Source of the DNA: Serratia inhibens
Lineage (GTDB): Bacteria > Pseudomonadota > Gammaproteobacteria > Enterobacterales > Enterobacteriaceae
Length of the DNA: 64,000 nucleotides
Reading direction: 5' to 3'
Assembly: GCF_003591175.1 (NCBI RefSeq)
Contig: NZ_QYYG01000007.1
Location: 124,001 to 188,000 of the forward strand
Numbering within the stretch: position 1 is the stretch's first letter; every line of letters starts with the position of its first letter. Made by a program: the position numbers and the translations under genes. Of this stretch, positions 9,563 to 17,556 are shown piece after piece. The notes below the pieces were generated by a model, which saw nothing but the letters and a program-made list of their open reading frames with translations, was not told the origin of the DNA and made no database searches.

Positions 9563-10669
9563 TCAGCGTTGGTGTTGTTGCAGCCAGGCGCTGCCCAGCC
9601 GGTCTGCCGTCAAGATTGCGGCCTGTACGCCGGCCGGCGTCACCTTGAACGGCATGTTGTGGATGGTTTCGCCGGTGGCGCAGCTGGCTTCGGCAACCGC
9701 CATGACTTTCTCTGCCGCATCGCCGCTAACGCCCATCTCGGCCAGCGTGATGGGCAGGCCGATGCGGTGGCAGAAATCCAGCACCGTTTCGATCTGCGCC
9801 ATGCTGCTGTTTTGCAGCACCAGTTGCGATAGCGTGCCGAAAGCCACTTTCTCGCCGTGGTACAGGTGATGGCACTCTTCCAGCACGGTAAAACCGTTGT
9901 GAATAGCATGTGCCGCCGCCAACCCGCTGCTTTCAAAACCAATGCCGCTCAAATAGGTATTGGCCTCGATAATGCGTTCGACCGCTTCCGTCACCACGCC
10001 GGCCTCGACCGCCAGTTTGGCTTTGACGCCTTCTGCCAGCAGCGTTTCATAGCACAGCCGCGCCAGGCTAAGCGCCGCCAGCGTCGATTTGCCGCCCGCC
10101 ATGCTGGTTGCCTGAGCATCGAAACAAGCCTGCGCCTCAAAATAGGTGGAAAGCGCATCGCCCATTCCCGCCACCAAGAGGCGCACCGGTGCCTTGGCGA
10201 TAATCGCGCTGTCCATCACCACCATATCCGGGTTGCGCGGGTAGATCAGATACTCGGCAAACTCGCCCTGTTCGGTATAGATCACCGACAGCGCGCTGGT
10301 CGGCGCATCGGTGGAAGCAATGGTGGGGATTAACACCACCGGCAATTGCTGGTAATGCGCGATGGCTTTAGCGGTATCGAGGGTTTTGCCGCCGCCGACG
10401 CCAATCACGCCGCGACAGCCATGGGCCTTCAGTTCACGCCCCAACCGGTCGATTTCCTTATGGCAGCATTCGCCGTTGAACAGGCAGGCGTGATGTTTCA
10501 CCCCGTGCTGTTGCAGGCTGCCCATCAGGGTATCGCCTGCCAGCTTCATGACGAAGTCGTCGGCAATCACGAAATAATGGTCGGCAAGCGCTTTAGCGTA
10601 TTGACCCACGGCGGCCAGTGCATTGGCGCCCTGAATGTACTTGCCTGGGGACTGGATGATTCTCAACAT
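9563..10669 (-). CDS. gldA: Glycerol dehydrogenase (NAD+)
   Basis: Zinc-dependent, NAD-linked oxidation of glycerol to dihydroxyacetone; about 368 residues of the group III iron/zinc alcohol dehydrogenase family. The GVGGGKTLDTAKA nucleotide motif is near residue 94, and zinc-ligand histidines lie in AAAHAIHNGF and ECHHLYHGEK (about 258 and 275). The start MLRIIQSPGKYIQG has an AAGGA site eight bases upstream; a 30-codon extension to 10759 gives a basic, non-conserved N-terminus and is rejected. First gene of the gldA-dhaKLM operon. E. coli keeps gldA apart from dhaKLM, while Citrobacter and Klebsiella dha regulons have the dhaD homologue near the kinase. Confidence 0.95.
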   Translation of the reverse strand: MLRIIQSPGKYIQGANALAAVGQYAKALADHYFVIADDFVMKLAGDTLMGSLQQHGVKHHACLFNGECCHKEIDRLGRELKAHGCRGVIGVGGGKTLDTAKAIAHYQQLPVVLIPTIASTDAPTSALSVIYTEQGEFAEYLIYPRNPDMVVMDSAIIAKAPVRLLVAGMGDALSTYFEAQACFDAQATSMAGGKSTLAALSLARLCYETLLAEGVKAKLAVEAGVVTEAVERIIEANTYLSGIGFESSGLAAAHAIHNGFTVLEECHHLYHGEKVAFGTLSQLVLQNSSMAQIETVLDFCHRIGLPITLAEMGVSGDAAEKVMAVAEASCATGETIHNMPFKVTPAGVQAAILTADRLGSAWLQQHQR

Positions 10670-10761
10670 AACCGGATCCTTGTAGGGGAATTGGCGATGG
10701 TAACGTTCAGATATCAGGTGATGATGCGTCCGGTCTTGTGCCGTCGCGTTGTTATGCACTG

Positions 10762-10767
10762 ACTATA
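10762..10767 (-). promoter_or_regulatory. Candidate -10 box of gldA-dhaKLM
   Basis: On the minus strand TATAGT lies about 95 bases before the gldA start. No good -35 hexamer is seen 17 bases further upstream, as expected if an activator bound at the nearby double operator is needed. It is a weak prediction by eye. Confidence 0.35.
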
Positions 10768-10803
10768 GGGCGAACGGAGAGCTTTGCGCCAGACCGCGTT
10801 TTT

Positions 10804-10850
10804 GTTCCATTATGAAACGCAATAACCTTTCTGCCGTTTCATAATGGAAC
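10804..10850. promoter_or_regulatory. Double palindromic operator upstream of gldA-dhaKLM
   Basis: Two 16-base arms, GTTCCATTATGAAACG (10804-10819) and CGTTTCATAATGGAAC (10835-10850), are perfect reverse complements separated by 15 bases. Each arm is itself a near-palindrome of the form GTTYCAT-T-ATGRAAC, so this looks like two dimer sites set about three helical turns apart. It lies upstream of the candidate gldA -10. DhaR is the obvious binder by position, but the assignment is inferred. Confidence 0.7.
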
Positions 10851-11022
10851 TCTGTCGCTACTTTTTTAGCCGGTAAAGCGAGCTGGCGCACAGCCTAACG
10901 TATAACTGCGTAAAGAGTGGATTCCACGGGCGTTTCAGCTTTAATTTTGACCATCTTTCCCCTATTCTTACCGCCACTACTGGGAAAGGGCGAAAACAGC
11001 CCGACTGATGGGATTAATAACG

Positions 11023-11688
11023 ATGAAACGGACAAAAAACATCAACCAAGAGACGTTCCGCAAATCCTGGCGCAGCTACCGCGTTGCGCCCGTAGCCTTG
11101 GCAATCAGCGGCGTATTTATGCTGGCCGGCTGTGAAAAAACCGATGAAACGGTCTCGATGTATCAAAATGCCGACGAGTGTTCGCGCACTAACCCTTCCA
11201 TGAGCGAGCAGTGCACCACCGCCTATAACAACGCCCTGAAAGAAGCCGAAAAAACCGCACCTAAATACGCCAGCCGTGAAGACTGCGTCGCCGAATTCGG
11301 TGAAGCGCAGTGTACTCAGACACCCGCTCCGGCGCAGGCCGGCATGGCGGCAGAATCGCAAAGCAGCGGCAGTTTCTGGATGCCGCTGATGGCAGGCTAC
11401 ATGATGGGCCGCATGATGGGCGGCTCCGGCTTTGCCCAACAGCCGCTGTTCACCTCCAAAAACGCCGCCAGCCCGGCCAACGGCAAGTTCGTTGACGCCA
11501 CCGGCAAGAGCTATGGCCCAGCCACCGCCGGCGGCCGCACCATGACGGTGCCGAAAACCGCGATGGCGCCAAAACCGGCAGTAACCAACACCGTTACCCG
11601 CGGCGGCTTTGGCGAATCCGTGGCCAAGCAGACCAGCATGCAGCGCAGCAGCGCGACCTCCGGCAGCTCACGCAGCATGGGCGGTTAA
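11023..11688 (+). CDS. ygiB: DUF1190 putative lipoprotein YgiB
   Basis: Conserved envelope protein of unknown function, 221 residues. After an N-terminal basic stretch comes a hydrophobic segment [17 protein letters not shown] ending in a lipobox with Cys37, so it is probably a lipoprotein or an anchored periplasmic protein. The middle has a Met/Gly-rich segment, [17 protein letters not shown], and the tail is Ser/Gly/Thr rich and ends SRSMGG as in E. coli. The start [18 protein letters not shown] is chosen over an ATG five codons upstream because it matches the family. Only three bases separate it from ygiC, the constant partner of this family. Confidence 0.92.
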   Translation: MKRTKNINQETFRKSWRSYRVAPVALAISGVFMLAGCEKTDETVSMYQNADECSRTNPSMSEQCTTAYNNALKEAEKTAPKYASREDCVAEFGEAQCTQTPAPAQAGMAAESQSSGSFWMPLMAGYMMGRMMGGSGFAQQPLFTSKNAASPANGKFVDATGKSYGPATAGGRTMTVPKTAMAPKPAVTNTVTRGGFGESVAKQTSMQRSSATSGSSRSMGG

Positions 11689-11691
11689 GAC

Positions 11692-12852
11692 ATGAAACGC
11701 GTTGCGATTACCGAGCGCCCGGACTGGCGCGAAAAAGCGACCGAGTTCGGCTTCAAATTCCACACCATGTACGGCGAGCCGTACTGGTGTGAGGATGCCT
11801 ATTACCAGTTTACGCTGGCGCAAATTGAAGAGATTGAAAGCGCCACTGCCGAACTGCATCAGATGTGCCTGCAGGTGGTGGAGAAAGTGGTCAGCAGCGA
11901 TGCGCTGATGGCCAAATTCCAGATCCCGAAACACACCTGGGATTTCGTGCGCAGCTCATGGCGCACCAGCCAACCTTCGCTGTATTCGCGTCTCGATCTG
12001 GCCTACGACGGCGTCAATCCGCCCAAATTGCTGGAGAACAATGCCGATACGCCAACCTCGCTGTATGAAGCGGCCTTCTTCCAATGGCTGTGGCTGGAAG
12101 ACCAGATCAACGCCGGCAATCTCAGCCCGGAGTCCGATCAGTACAACAGCCTGCAGGAAAAACTGATCGAGCGTTTTGCCGATCTGAAAGCGCACCACGG
12201 CTTCGGTCTGCTGCATCTGGCCTGCTGCCAGGACAGCGAAGAAGATCGCGGTACGGTGCAATACCTGCAAGACTGCGCACTGGAAGCCGGCGTGCCGACC
12301 GAGTTCCTGTTTATGGAAGAGATTGGTCTCGGCGAGAAGGGCCAGTTTACCGATCTGCAAGACCAGGTTATCGGCAATCTGTTCAAGCTTTATCCGTGGG
12401 AGTTTATGCTGCGCGAGATGTTTTCCACCAAGCTGGAAGATGCTGGCGTGCGCTGGCTGGAGCCGGCGTGGAAAAGCATTATCTCCAACAAGGCGCTGCT
12501 GCCGATGCTGTGGGAAATGTTCCCGGATCACCCGAACCTGCTGGCAGCCTACTTCGCGCAAGACGAGCATCCGCAGCTCGATCACTACGTCACCAAGCCG
12601 CTGTTCTCACGCGAAGGCGCCAATATCCAGATCGTGCAGAACGGTCAGGAAGTGGTACGCGTTGACGGCCCGTACGGTGAAGAAGGCATGATTGTGCAAC
12701 AGTTCCACCCGTTGCCGCAGTTCGAGGGCAGCTATACGCTGATCGGCAGTTGGTTGGTGGACGATCAGCCCTGCGGTATCGGCCTGCGTGAAGATCGCGA
12801 GTTGATCACTCAGGATCTGTCGCGCTTCTACCCGCATATCATCCTCGGCTGA
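11692..12852 (+). CDS. ygiC: ATP-grasp protein YgiC (glutathionylspermidine synthase-like)
   Basis: 386 residues, the same length as E. coli YgiC. It matches the C-terminal ATP-grasp synthetase part of glutathionylspermidine synthase but lacks the amidase half. Conserved blocks are [20 protein letters not shown] (about 104-123), [30 protein letters not shown] and [14 protein letters not shown]. The family's peptide substrate is unknown, and E. coli YgiC has been reported not to make glutathionylspermidine. It is translationally close to ygiB, suggesting a shared envelope-linked task. A terminator follows 29 bases downstream. Confidence 0.93.
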   Translation: MKRVAITERPDWREKATEFGFKFHTMYGEPYWCEDAYYQFTLAQIEEIESATAELHQMCLQVVEKVVSSDALMAKFQIPKHTWDFVRSSWRTSQPSLYSRLDLAYDGVNPPKLLENNADTPTSLYEAAFFQWLWLEDQINAGNLSPESDQYNSLQEKLIERFADLKAHHGFGLLHLACCQDSEEDRGTVQYLQDCALEAGVPTEFLFMEEIGLGEKGQFTDLQDQVIGNLFKLYPWEFMLREMFSTKLEDAGVRWLEPAWKSIISNKALLPMLWEMFPDHPNLLAAYFAQDEHPQLDHYVTKPLFSREGANIQIVQNGQEVVRVDGPYGEEGMIVQQFHPLPQFEGSYTLIGSWLVDDQPCGIGLREDRELITQDLSRFYPHIILG

Positions 12853-12881
12853 CGAAGACTCGCCAGATACCTGAAATGCAA

Positions 12882-12908
12882 ACGCCAGTCTGAGACTGGT
12901 GTTTTTTA
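12882..12908 (+). terminator. Terminator after ygiC
   Basis: An eight-base stem CGCCAGTC / GACTGGTG (one G-T pair) with a three-base loop is followed by six T. Confidence 0.8.
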
Positions 12909-12924
12909 TCGGGTGCGCCGTAAA

Positions 12925-12954
12925 ACCCCGTCCTTCAGGGCGGGGAGGATGTCA
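12925..12954 (-). terminator. Hairpin after ygiD, terminator or IS200/IS605-type end
   Basis: On the minus strand CCCCGCCC, loop TGAA, GGACGGGG is followed by TTTTA, directly after the ygiD stop. It can therefore end the ygiD transcript. The same string, GGGCGGGGAGGATGTCAA when read on plus, resembles the right end of IS200/IS605-family elements, including a TCAA at the border. No transposase or TnpB remnant is present beside it. Confidence 0.6.
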
Positions 12955-12955
12955 A

Positions 12956-13738
12956 TTAACCGACCTGCACCGACAGCATGCTCAAAGCCCCCATCTCGAT
13001 GCCGTCCACAGGCACGGATATCGCTTCTTCACCATCCCAACTGCCCAGCACATACAGCAGCGGCAAATAGTGTTCCGGCGTCGGGTTCGACAACGCCGCC
13101 CCCTGATGTTGCATGAAATTCACCAGAGGATGGTTATCTCCCTGATAATTCAGATTATCGCGCACATACTTGTCAAAGGATTCCGCCCACGGATAAGGGG
13201 TGGCGTCACCCTGCCATTTCACCATCCGCAGGTTATGTACCACGTTGCCGCTGGCGACAATCATCACCCCCTGCTCACGCAACGCCGCCAGTTTGCGGCC
13301 CAGCTGGTAATGATATTCAGCCGGTTTGGTGCCGTCGATACTGAGTTGTACGATCGGGATATCCGCATCAGGATACATCTTGATCAAGACTCCCCAGGTG
13401 CCGTGGTCCAGCCCCCATTCGCTGATATCCGCCGTGACCTCAATCGGCGCAAGCAACTGCTGCAACTGCGCCGCCAGTTCAGGAGAGCCCGGCGCCGGGT
13501 ACTGAGTATCAAATAGCGCCTGCGGGAAACCGCCAAAATCATGGATGGTTTTCGGCTTTTCCATCGCGGTAACCGCGGTGCCACGGGTGTACCAGTGAGC
13601 AGAAACGGCGACGATGGCTTTCGGACGCGGTAGCGTTTCACCCAACGTACGCCATGCCTGAGTGTAGCGATTTTCTTCCAGCGCGTTCATCGGGCTACCG
13701 TGGCCGAGGAAAAGAGCAGGCATACGAGAGGTGTTCAT
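12956..13738 (-). CDS. ygiD: 4,5-DOPA extradiol dioxygenase YgiD
   Basis: LigB-type extradiol ring-cleavage dioxygenase; E. coli YgiD converts L-DOPA to betalamic-acid-type products using a zinc/iron site. About 260 residues. Metal-ligand histidines are visible in FLGHGSPMN (near 14), VSAHWYTRG (near 49) and SGNVVHNLRMVKW (near 170). The start MNTSRMPALFLGHGSP is the family start; a 19-codon extension exists but is not conserved. Single gene, convergent with ygiC and divergent from zupT. Confidence 0.94.
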   Translation of the reverse strand: MNTSRMPALFLGHGSPMNALEENRYTQAWRTLGETLPRPKAIVAVSAHWYTRGTAVTAMEKPKTIHDFGGFPQALFDTQYPAPGSPELAAQLQQLLAPIEVTADISEWGLDHGTWGVLIKMYPDADIPIVQLSIDGTKPAEYHYQLGRKLAALREQGVMIVASGNVVHNLRMVKWQGDATPYPWAESFDKYVRDNLNYQGDNHPLVNFMQHQGAALSNPTPEHYLPLLYVLGSWDGEEAISVPVDGIEMGALSMLSVQVG

Positions 13739-13946
13739 ACATAATCCTTGGTTAGTCATCATAGGTTCTGCTAAGCAGATTACGCCGTTTACCACGGCAA
13801 CACAGCCGGATAACCATGATGATCATCTTCAATAAATTTGAATGGTTTAAACAATCGAAGTCATCCGTCAAACCCGCTCGATTTCAGCTGTGACTCTGTT
13901 AGTATCAGAAAACAAACAATAATTATCAGCATATAAGGAGGCTATT

Positions 13947-14714
13947 CTGTCAGTACCCCTGATCCTGACCCTGCTGGCCGGCGGAGCCACCTTTGTCGGC
14001 GCCCTGTTCGGCATCATCGGCCAAAAACCGTCAAACCGGATGCTGGCCTTTGCCCTCGGCTTTGCCGCCGGGATTATGCTGCTGATTTCACTCATGGAAA
14101 TGCTGCCTGCGGCGTTGCACACCCAGGGTATGTCGCCGATGCTGGGCTACGGCATGTTCATGCTCGGCCTCTTGGGGTATTTTGCGCTGGACCGCCTGCT
14201 GCCACATCAGCACCCACAGGATTTGCAGCAAAAGCCGCTCACTCCCTATAACCTGAAACGCACCGCAATGCTGCTGACGCTCGGCATCAGCCTGCACAAT
14301 TTCCCGGAAGGCGTCGCGACCTTCGTCACCGCCAGCGCCGATCTGGAATTGGGGATGGGCGTCGCGCTGGCCGTCGCCATCCACAATATTCCTGAAGGAT
14401 TGGCGGTTGCCGGGCCGGTGTATGCCGCAACCGGCTCAAAAACCAAAGCGCTGCTGTGGTCGGGCATTTCCGGCATGGCGGAAATTCTCGGCGGCGTGCT
14501 GGCGTTCCTGCTGCTCGGCCCGATGATCTCGCCGGTAGTGATGGCGTCGATTATGGCAGCGGTGGCCGGTATCATGGTGGCGCTGTCGGTGGATGAACTG
14601 ATGCCGCTGGCCAAAGAGATCGACCCGCACAACAACCCCAGCTACGGCGTGCTGTGCGGGATGGCGGTCATGGGGTTCAGCCTGACGCTGTTGCAAAGCG
14701 GCGGTATCGGCTAA
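13947..14714 (+). CDS. zupT: Zinc/divalent metal transporter ZupT, non-AUG start
   Basis: ZIP-family inner membrane importer of Zn2+ and other divalent metals. The frame carries the two signature helices [17 protein letters not shown] and [15 protein letters not shown] and about eight membrane segments. The conserved N-terminus [20 protein letters not shown] begins before the first ATG (14040). In-frame codons between the upstream TAA (13920) and the conserved Ser are TTA TCA GCA TAT AAG GAG GCT ATT CTG, so there is no ATG, GTG or TTG. An AAGGAGG at 13935-13941 sits five bases before the CTG. CTG (or ATT) initiation at 13947 (13944) is inferred. The protein would be 255 residues, close to 257 in E. 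coli. Confidence 0.85.
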   Translation: MSVPLILTLLAGGATFVGALFGIIGQKPSNRMLAFALGFAAGIMLLISLMEMLPAALHTQGMSPMLGYGMFMLGLLGYFALDRLLPHQHPQDLQQKPLTPYNLKRTAMLLTLGISLHNFPEGVATFVTASADLELGMGVALAVAIHNIPEGLAVAGPVYAATGSKTKALLWSGISGMAEILGGVLAFLLLGPMISPVVMASIMAAVAGIMVALSVDELMPLAKEIDPHNNPSYGVLCGMAVMGFSLTLLQSGGIG

Positions 14715-14730
14715 GTATTTTCAGCCACAA

Positions 14731-14754
14731 AAAAAGCCGCATTCGCGGCTTTCT
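14731..14754. terminator. Bidirectional terminator between zupT and ribB
   Basis: AAAGCCGC, loop ATTC, GCGGCTTT. Read on the minus strand it ends in seven T, read on plus in TTTCTT. It serves the convergent genes zupT and ribB. Confidence 0.85.
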
Positions 14755-14771
14755 TCATATCGGCGTAGCTA

Positions 14772-15425
14772 TCAGCTGGCCTTCTGCTCGTGGGCCTGGC
14801 GATAAGCCACCAGATCCTCGATGGTCACCACGGTCATATCATGCTGCCTGGCGAAAGCGATCACTTCCGGGGCATGCGCCATGCTGCCATCGTCGTTGGT
14901 CAGTTCACACAGCACGCCGGCAGGTTTGAAACCGGCCATTGCCACCAGATCTATGGTCGCTTCGGTGTGACCGCGGCGGCTTAGCACCCCGCCCGGCTGC
15001 GCACGCAGAGGGAACACGTGGCCAGGGCGGTTCAGATCGCTCGGCTTGGCGTTCTCGGCAACTGCCGCACGAATGGTGGTCAGGCGGTCGGAAGCGGAAA
15101 CGCCGGTCGTCACACCCTGCGCCGCTTCGATAGTCACGGTGAAGGCGGTCTGGAACTGGCTTGAGTTGTTGGTCACCATCATCGGCAGCTCAAGCTGCTG
15201 ACGGCGGTCTTCGGTGATGCACAGGCACACGATACCGCTGCCGTGACGAATGGTCAGCGCCATTTGCTCAACGGTCATGGTTTCTGCGGCGAAGATCATA
15301 TCACCTTCGTTTTCACGATTTTCATCATCAAGCACCATCACACCGCGCCCGTTGCGCAATGCTTCAAGAGCGCGTTCAACGCGTTCTACCGGCGTGCCGA
15401 AATCTGAAAGTAGCGTCTGATTCAT
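14772..15425 (-). CDS. ribB: 3,4-dihydroxy-2-butanone 4-phosphate synthase RibB
   Basis: Converts ribulose 5-phosphate to 3,4-dihydroxy-2-butanone 4-phosphate and formate for riboflavin synthesis. 217 residues, as in E. coli. The acidic metal-binding loop [16 protein letters not shown] (about 33-48) and the C-terminal [20 protein letters not shown] are intact. The start [16 protein letters not shown] is the family start; a start five codons upstream is ignored. Expression is controlled by an FMN riboswitch in the long leader on the same strand. Confidence 0.97.
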   Translation of the reverse strand: MNQTLLSDFGTPVERVERALEALRNGRGVMVLDDENRENEGDMIFAAETMTVEQMALTIRHGSGIVCLCITEDRRQQLELPMMVTNNSSQFQTAFTVTIEAAQGVTTGVSASDRLTTIRAAVAENAKPSDLNRPGHVFPLRAQPGGVLSRRGHTEATIDLVAMAGFKPAGVLCELTNDDGSMAHAPEVIAFARQHDMTVVTIEDLVAYRQAHEQKAS

Positions 15426-15500
15426 GGTAAAAAACCTCATTAGAAAATTATGGATTACCAGAACCAGGGCGATCTTGAGGAGTAGCTACAGCAATAGCTA

Positions 15501-15528
15501 AAAAAATAACGCAGCGGGCGCAAGCCCG
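15501..15528 (-). terminator. Riboswitch-controlled terminator before ribB
   Basis: On the minus strand CGGGC, loop TTGC, GCCCG is followed after six bases by a run of T. It sits between the FMN aptamer and the ribB start, so it is the likely expression platform. Confidence 0.6.
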
Positions 15529-15540
15529 GCAGATACCGTT

Positions 15541-15700
15541 ACTCTCTCCCATCCGGACTATAACCGTCGGCCCCGGAATTACACCGGATCTGCTGACCTC
15601 TAACCAAACTACAAGAGACTGGTTGAGCGCTCGCGGGCTTTCACCGTAGAAGGTGATTTACCGCCGGTGGGGACTTGCACCCCGCCCTGAGAATAAGCAT
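15541..15700 (-). promoter_or_regulatory. FMN riboswitch (RFN element)
   Basis: Read on the minus strand the region has the conserved RFN blocks in order: CTCAGGGCGGGGTGCAAGTC, CCACCGGCGGTAAATC, a central variable stem, AGAGGTCAGCAGATCCGGTG, ATTCCGGGGCCGACGGTTAT and AGTCCGGATGGGAGAGAGTA. Known members bind FMN and lower ribB expression by early termination and by hiding the ribosome binding site. With the terminator it fills most of the 418-base gap between ribB and ubiK. Confidence 0.96.
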
Positions 15701-15843
15701 TCTGACTATAACGCTAATGATTAATCAGGGCAATTGGCAAAAGCACAATTCGGCCCCCTGCGGAGAATGCGGTTATTGGTTTATCCGGCGGGCAACTCGC
15801 ATTACACTAGGCAACAGCTATTAAACTCTGAAAGGGATACGCC

Positions 15844-16122
15844 ATGATTGACCCGAAAAAAATTGAACAGATCGCACGCCAGGTTCATGAGTCCATGCCT
15901 AAAGGCGTTCGTGAATTCGGGGAAGACGTCGAGAAGAAAATCCGTCAGGTGCTGCAGTCACAGCTCACTCGCCTGGATTTGGTCAACCGCGAAGAGTTCG
16001 ACGTGCAAACCCAGGTGCTGCTGCGCACCCGAGAAAAACTGGCGTTACTGGAACAGCGTATGAGCGAGCTGGAAAGCAAGCTGAACGCAGCACCGGCAGC
16101 GCAACAGCCGGACGCCGAATAA
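15844..16122 (+). CDS. ubiK: Ubiquinone biosynthesis accessory factor UbiK
   Basis: Small helical protein of the UbiK (YqiC, BMFP) family, 92 residues. In E. coli it is needed for efficient aerobic ubiquinone synthesis and binds UbiJ. The amphipathic N-terminus [19 protein letters not shown] and the C-terminal coiled coil ([19 protein letters not shown], about 59-77) are present. The tail is Ala/Gln/Pro rich. Monocistronic, preceded by AAAGGGATACGCC as ribosome binding site. Confidence 0.95.
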   Translation: MIDPKKIEQIARQVHESMPKGVREFGEDVEKKIRQVLQSQLTRLDLVNREEFDVQTQVLLRTREKLALLEQRMSELESKLNAAPAAQQPDAE

Positions 16123-16131
16123 GGCTTCACC

Positions 16132-16153
16132 AAGGGCGCGATACCGCGCCCTT
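16132..16153. terminator. Hairpin between ubiK and yjeH
   Basis: A perfect nine-base stem AAGGGCGCG / CGCGCCCTT with loop ATAC lies between the convergent genes ubiK and yjeH. There is no clear T-run on either strand, so it is a weak terminator at best. Confidence 0.5.
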
Positions 16154-16154
16154 A

Positions 16155-17405
16155 TCAGGGTTCGATCGCCGCCCGCGGCCTGCGCGGTAGCACCAGCCAA
16201 ATCAGCGCGAACATCCCCAGCGCATACAGACTTTTCCAGCCGATAATCACCATTAGCAACAGACACAGCACCAAACCTGTCGCCGCCATCAGCCGTGAGC
16301 GCCCGTGCAAAATTCGGCACCCCGCCAGCATGCACAGCAGATAAATCAGCACAAAAATGCCATTGGCATACACCAACAGCGTATCCAGCGGCAGCTTCAG
16401 CGTATAAATCAGCAAGGTGAACAGCAGGCAGCAGCCCACTACCGCGCTTAATGCGTTGACCGGCACCTGCCCGGCAGACAGTTTTGCCAGCGCACTGGAC
16501 GGCCGCTCCTGTGCCTGCGACCACACCAGCCTGGCGAAGCTCTGCGTATAGATATTCACGCTGGCGAAACAGGCCAGATAACCAATGATGCAGGCCACCC
16601 ACAGCGCATGCTGGCCAAACAATTGCACCACGATGCCGGGCAGCGACGCGGCGGCAGCCTGATGCTCGCCGTAAGCGTGGAAATGCAGCACCGCTACGGT
16701 GCAGCCCCAGTAGACAGCCCCGGCGACCAACATGCCAAGCAGCAACGCACGCGGAAAATCGCGCTCGGGGTTACGGAATTCCGTCGCCAAATGCGCGAAC
16801 GCCTCCAGGCCGACAAAACACCAGAACATTACCGCCAGCGCATGGAACAGATTGGGGGGTGAAATTTCGTCTATCGCAGGCCAGGGAATTTGGGCGGGCG
16901 AGATATCGCCTCGCCACCAGATAGCGGCCACCAGCGCCACCACCAGAATGGCGATCAGCGTTTGAATATTGGCGCTGGAGCCCGCGCTGCGCGTCCCCAG
17001 TAGCCAAATCGCCACCAGCGTGGCGATCTGTACCAGCAGCAGGCCGTTGGCGCTCCAACCGAGCGTGGCCTGCCAGAACCCGGCGGCAATTTGCAAGGCG
17101 GCCGGCAGACCGACCGGGATCACCGACAGAAACAACCAGCCGGTGACCTTCGCCATGCGCGGGCCAAAGGCCATACCGACAAAGTGCGCAGCACCGCCGG
17201 CGCTGGGGAAGTGGCGCCCCAAAGCCGCAAAGGCGATGGCGATAGGGAATACCAACGCAATCAGCACCGGCCAGGCCCACAGGCTATCGCCCTGCGCCAC
17301 CTGTGCCGCCAGTGCCGGGACGGCAAACACCCCGGTACCCAGCAACGAAGTGGACAATAACCCGACGCCCTGCGCCAACCCCAGCTCCTGCTTCAGTCCA
17401 CTCAC
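16155..17405 (-). CDS. yjeH: L-methionine/branched-chain amino acid exporter YjeH
   Basis: Inner membrane APC-superfamily transporter of 416 residues with about twelve membrane segments. E. coli YjeH exports methionine and branched-chain amino acids. Diagnostic stretches are SGLKQELGLAQGVGLLSTSL at the N-terminus, LFLSVIPVGLPAALQIAAGF (about 92-111) and VMFWCFVGLEAFAHLATEF (about 192-210). In E. coli yjeH sits near groEL, so here it is in a different neighbourhood, beside hldE. A palindromic repeat lies just upstream of it. Confidence 0.92.
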   Translation of the reverse strand: MSGLKQELGLAQGVGLLSTSLLGTGVFAVPALAAQVAQGDSLWAWPVLIALVFPIAIAFAALGRHFPSAGGAAHFVGMAFGPRMAKVTGWLFLSVIPVGLPAALQIAAGFWQATLGWSANGLLLVQIATLVAIWLLGTRSAGSSANIQTLIAILVVALVAAIWWRGDISPAQIPWPAIDEISPPNLFHALAVMFWCFVGLEAFAHLATEFRNPERDFPRALLLGMLVAGAVYWGCTVAVLHFHAYGEHQAAAASLPGIVVQLFGQHALWVACIIGYLACFASVNIYTQSFARLVWSQAQERPSSALAKLSAGQVPVNALSAVVGCCLLFTLLIYTLKLPLDTLLVYANGIFVLIYLLCMLAGCRILHGRSRLMAATGLVLCLLLMVIIGWKSLYALGMFALIWLVLPRRPRAAIEP

Positions 17406-17427
17406 TGACCACCGCCATTTTATCCGT

Positions 17428-17540
17428 CATACTTCAAGCTGCATCCACGTTGGCTGCTCTTACTCACCCGGATCACTAACTCGTGTAAGCTCATCGGGAC
17501 TCACTCGATTGCCGCCTTTATGCAACTCGAATTATTTAGG
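17428..17540. repeat. Intergenic palindromic repeat, about 113 bp
   Basis: An imperfect inverted repeat starts CATACTTCAAGCTGCATCC and ends TGCAACTCGAATTATTTAGG; the two halves pair over most of their length with the centre near ACTAACTCGTGTAAGCTCAT. This is the type of mobile intergenic palindrome that recurs in Serratia and Yersinia genomes (ERIC/YPAL-like). It lies between yjeH and hldE, both on minus, so it would be in the hldE 3' or yjeH 5' untranslated RNA. Confidence 0.7.
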
Positions 17541-17556
17541 CTAAAAAAAGAAGATG

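Larger units (their letters stand above)
10670..11022. other. Divergent intergenic region gldA / ygiB
   Basis: 353 bases without a gene. It holds the leader and candidate -10 of gldA-dhaKLM, the double operator at 10804-10850 and, further right, the unresolved promoter of ygiB. A short frame overlapping the start of ygiB (from 10917) has no recognisable content. Confidence 0.6.

Noticed and set aside
10670-10759. 30-codon extension of GldA
   Set aside because: It is not conserved, and a good ribosome binding site lies before the family start at 10669.
10690-10803. Sigma-54 promoter for gldA
   Set aside because: A TGGC is present but no TTGC follows at the right spacing.
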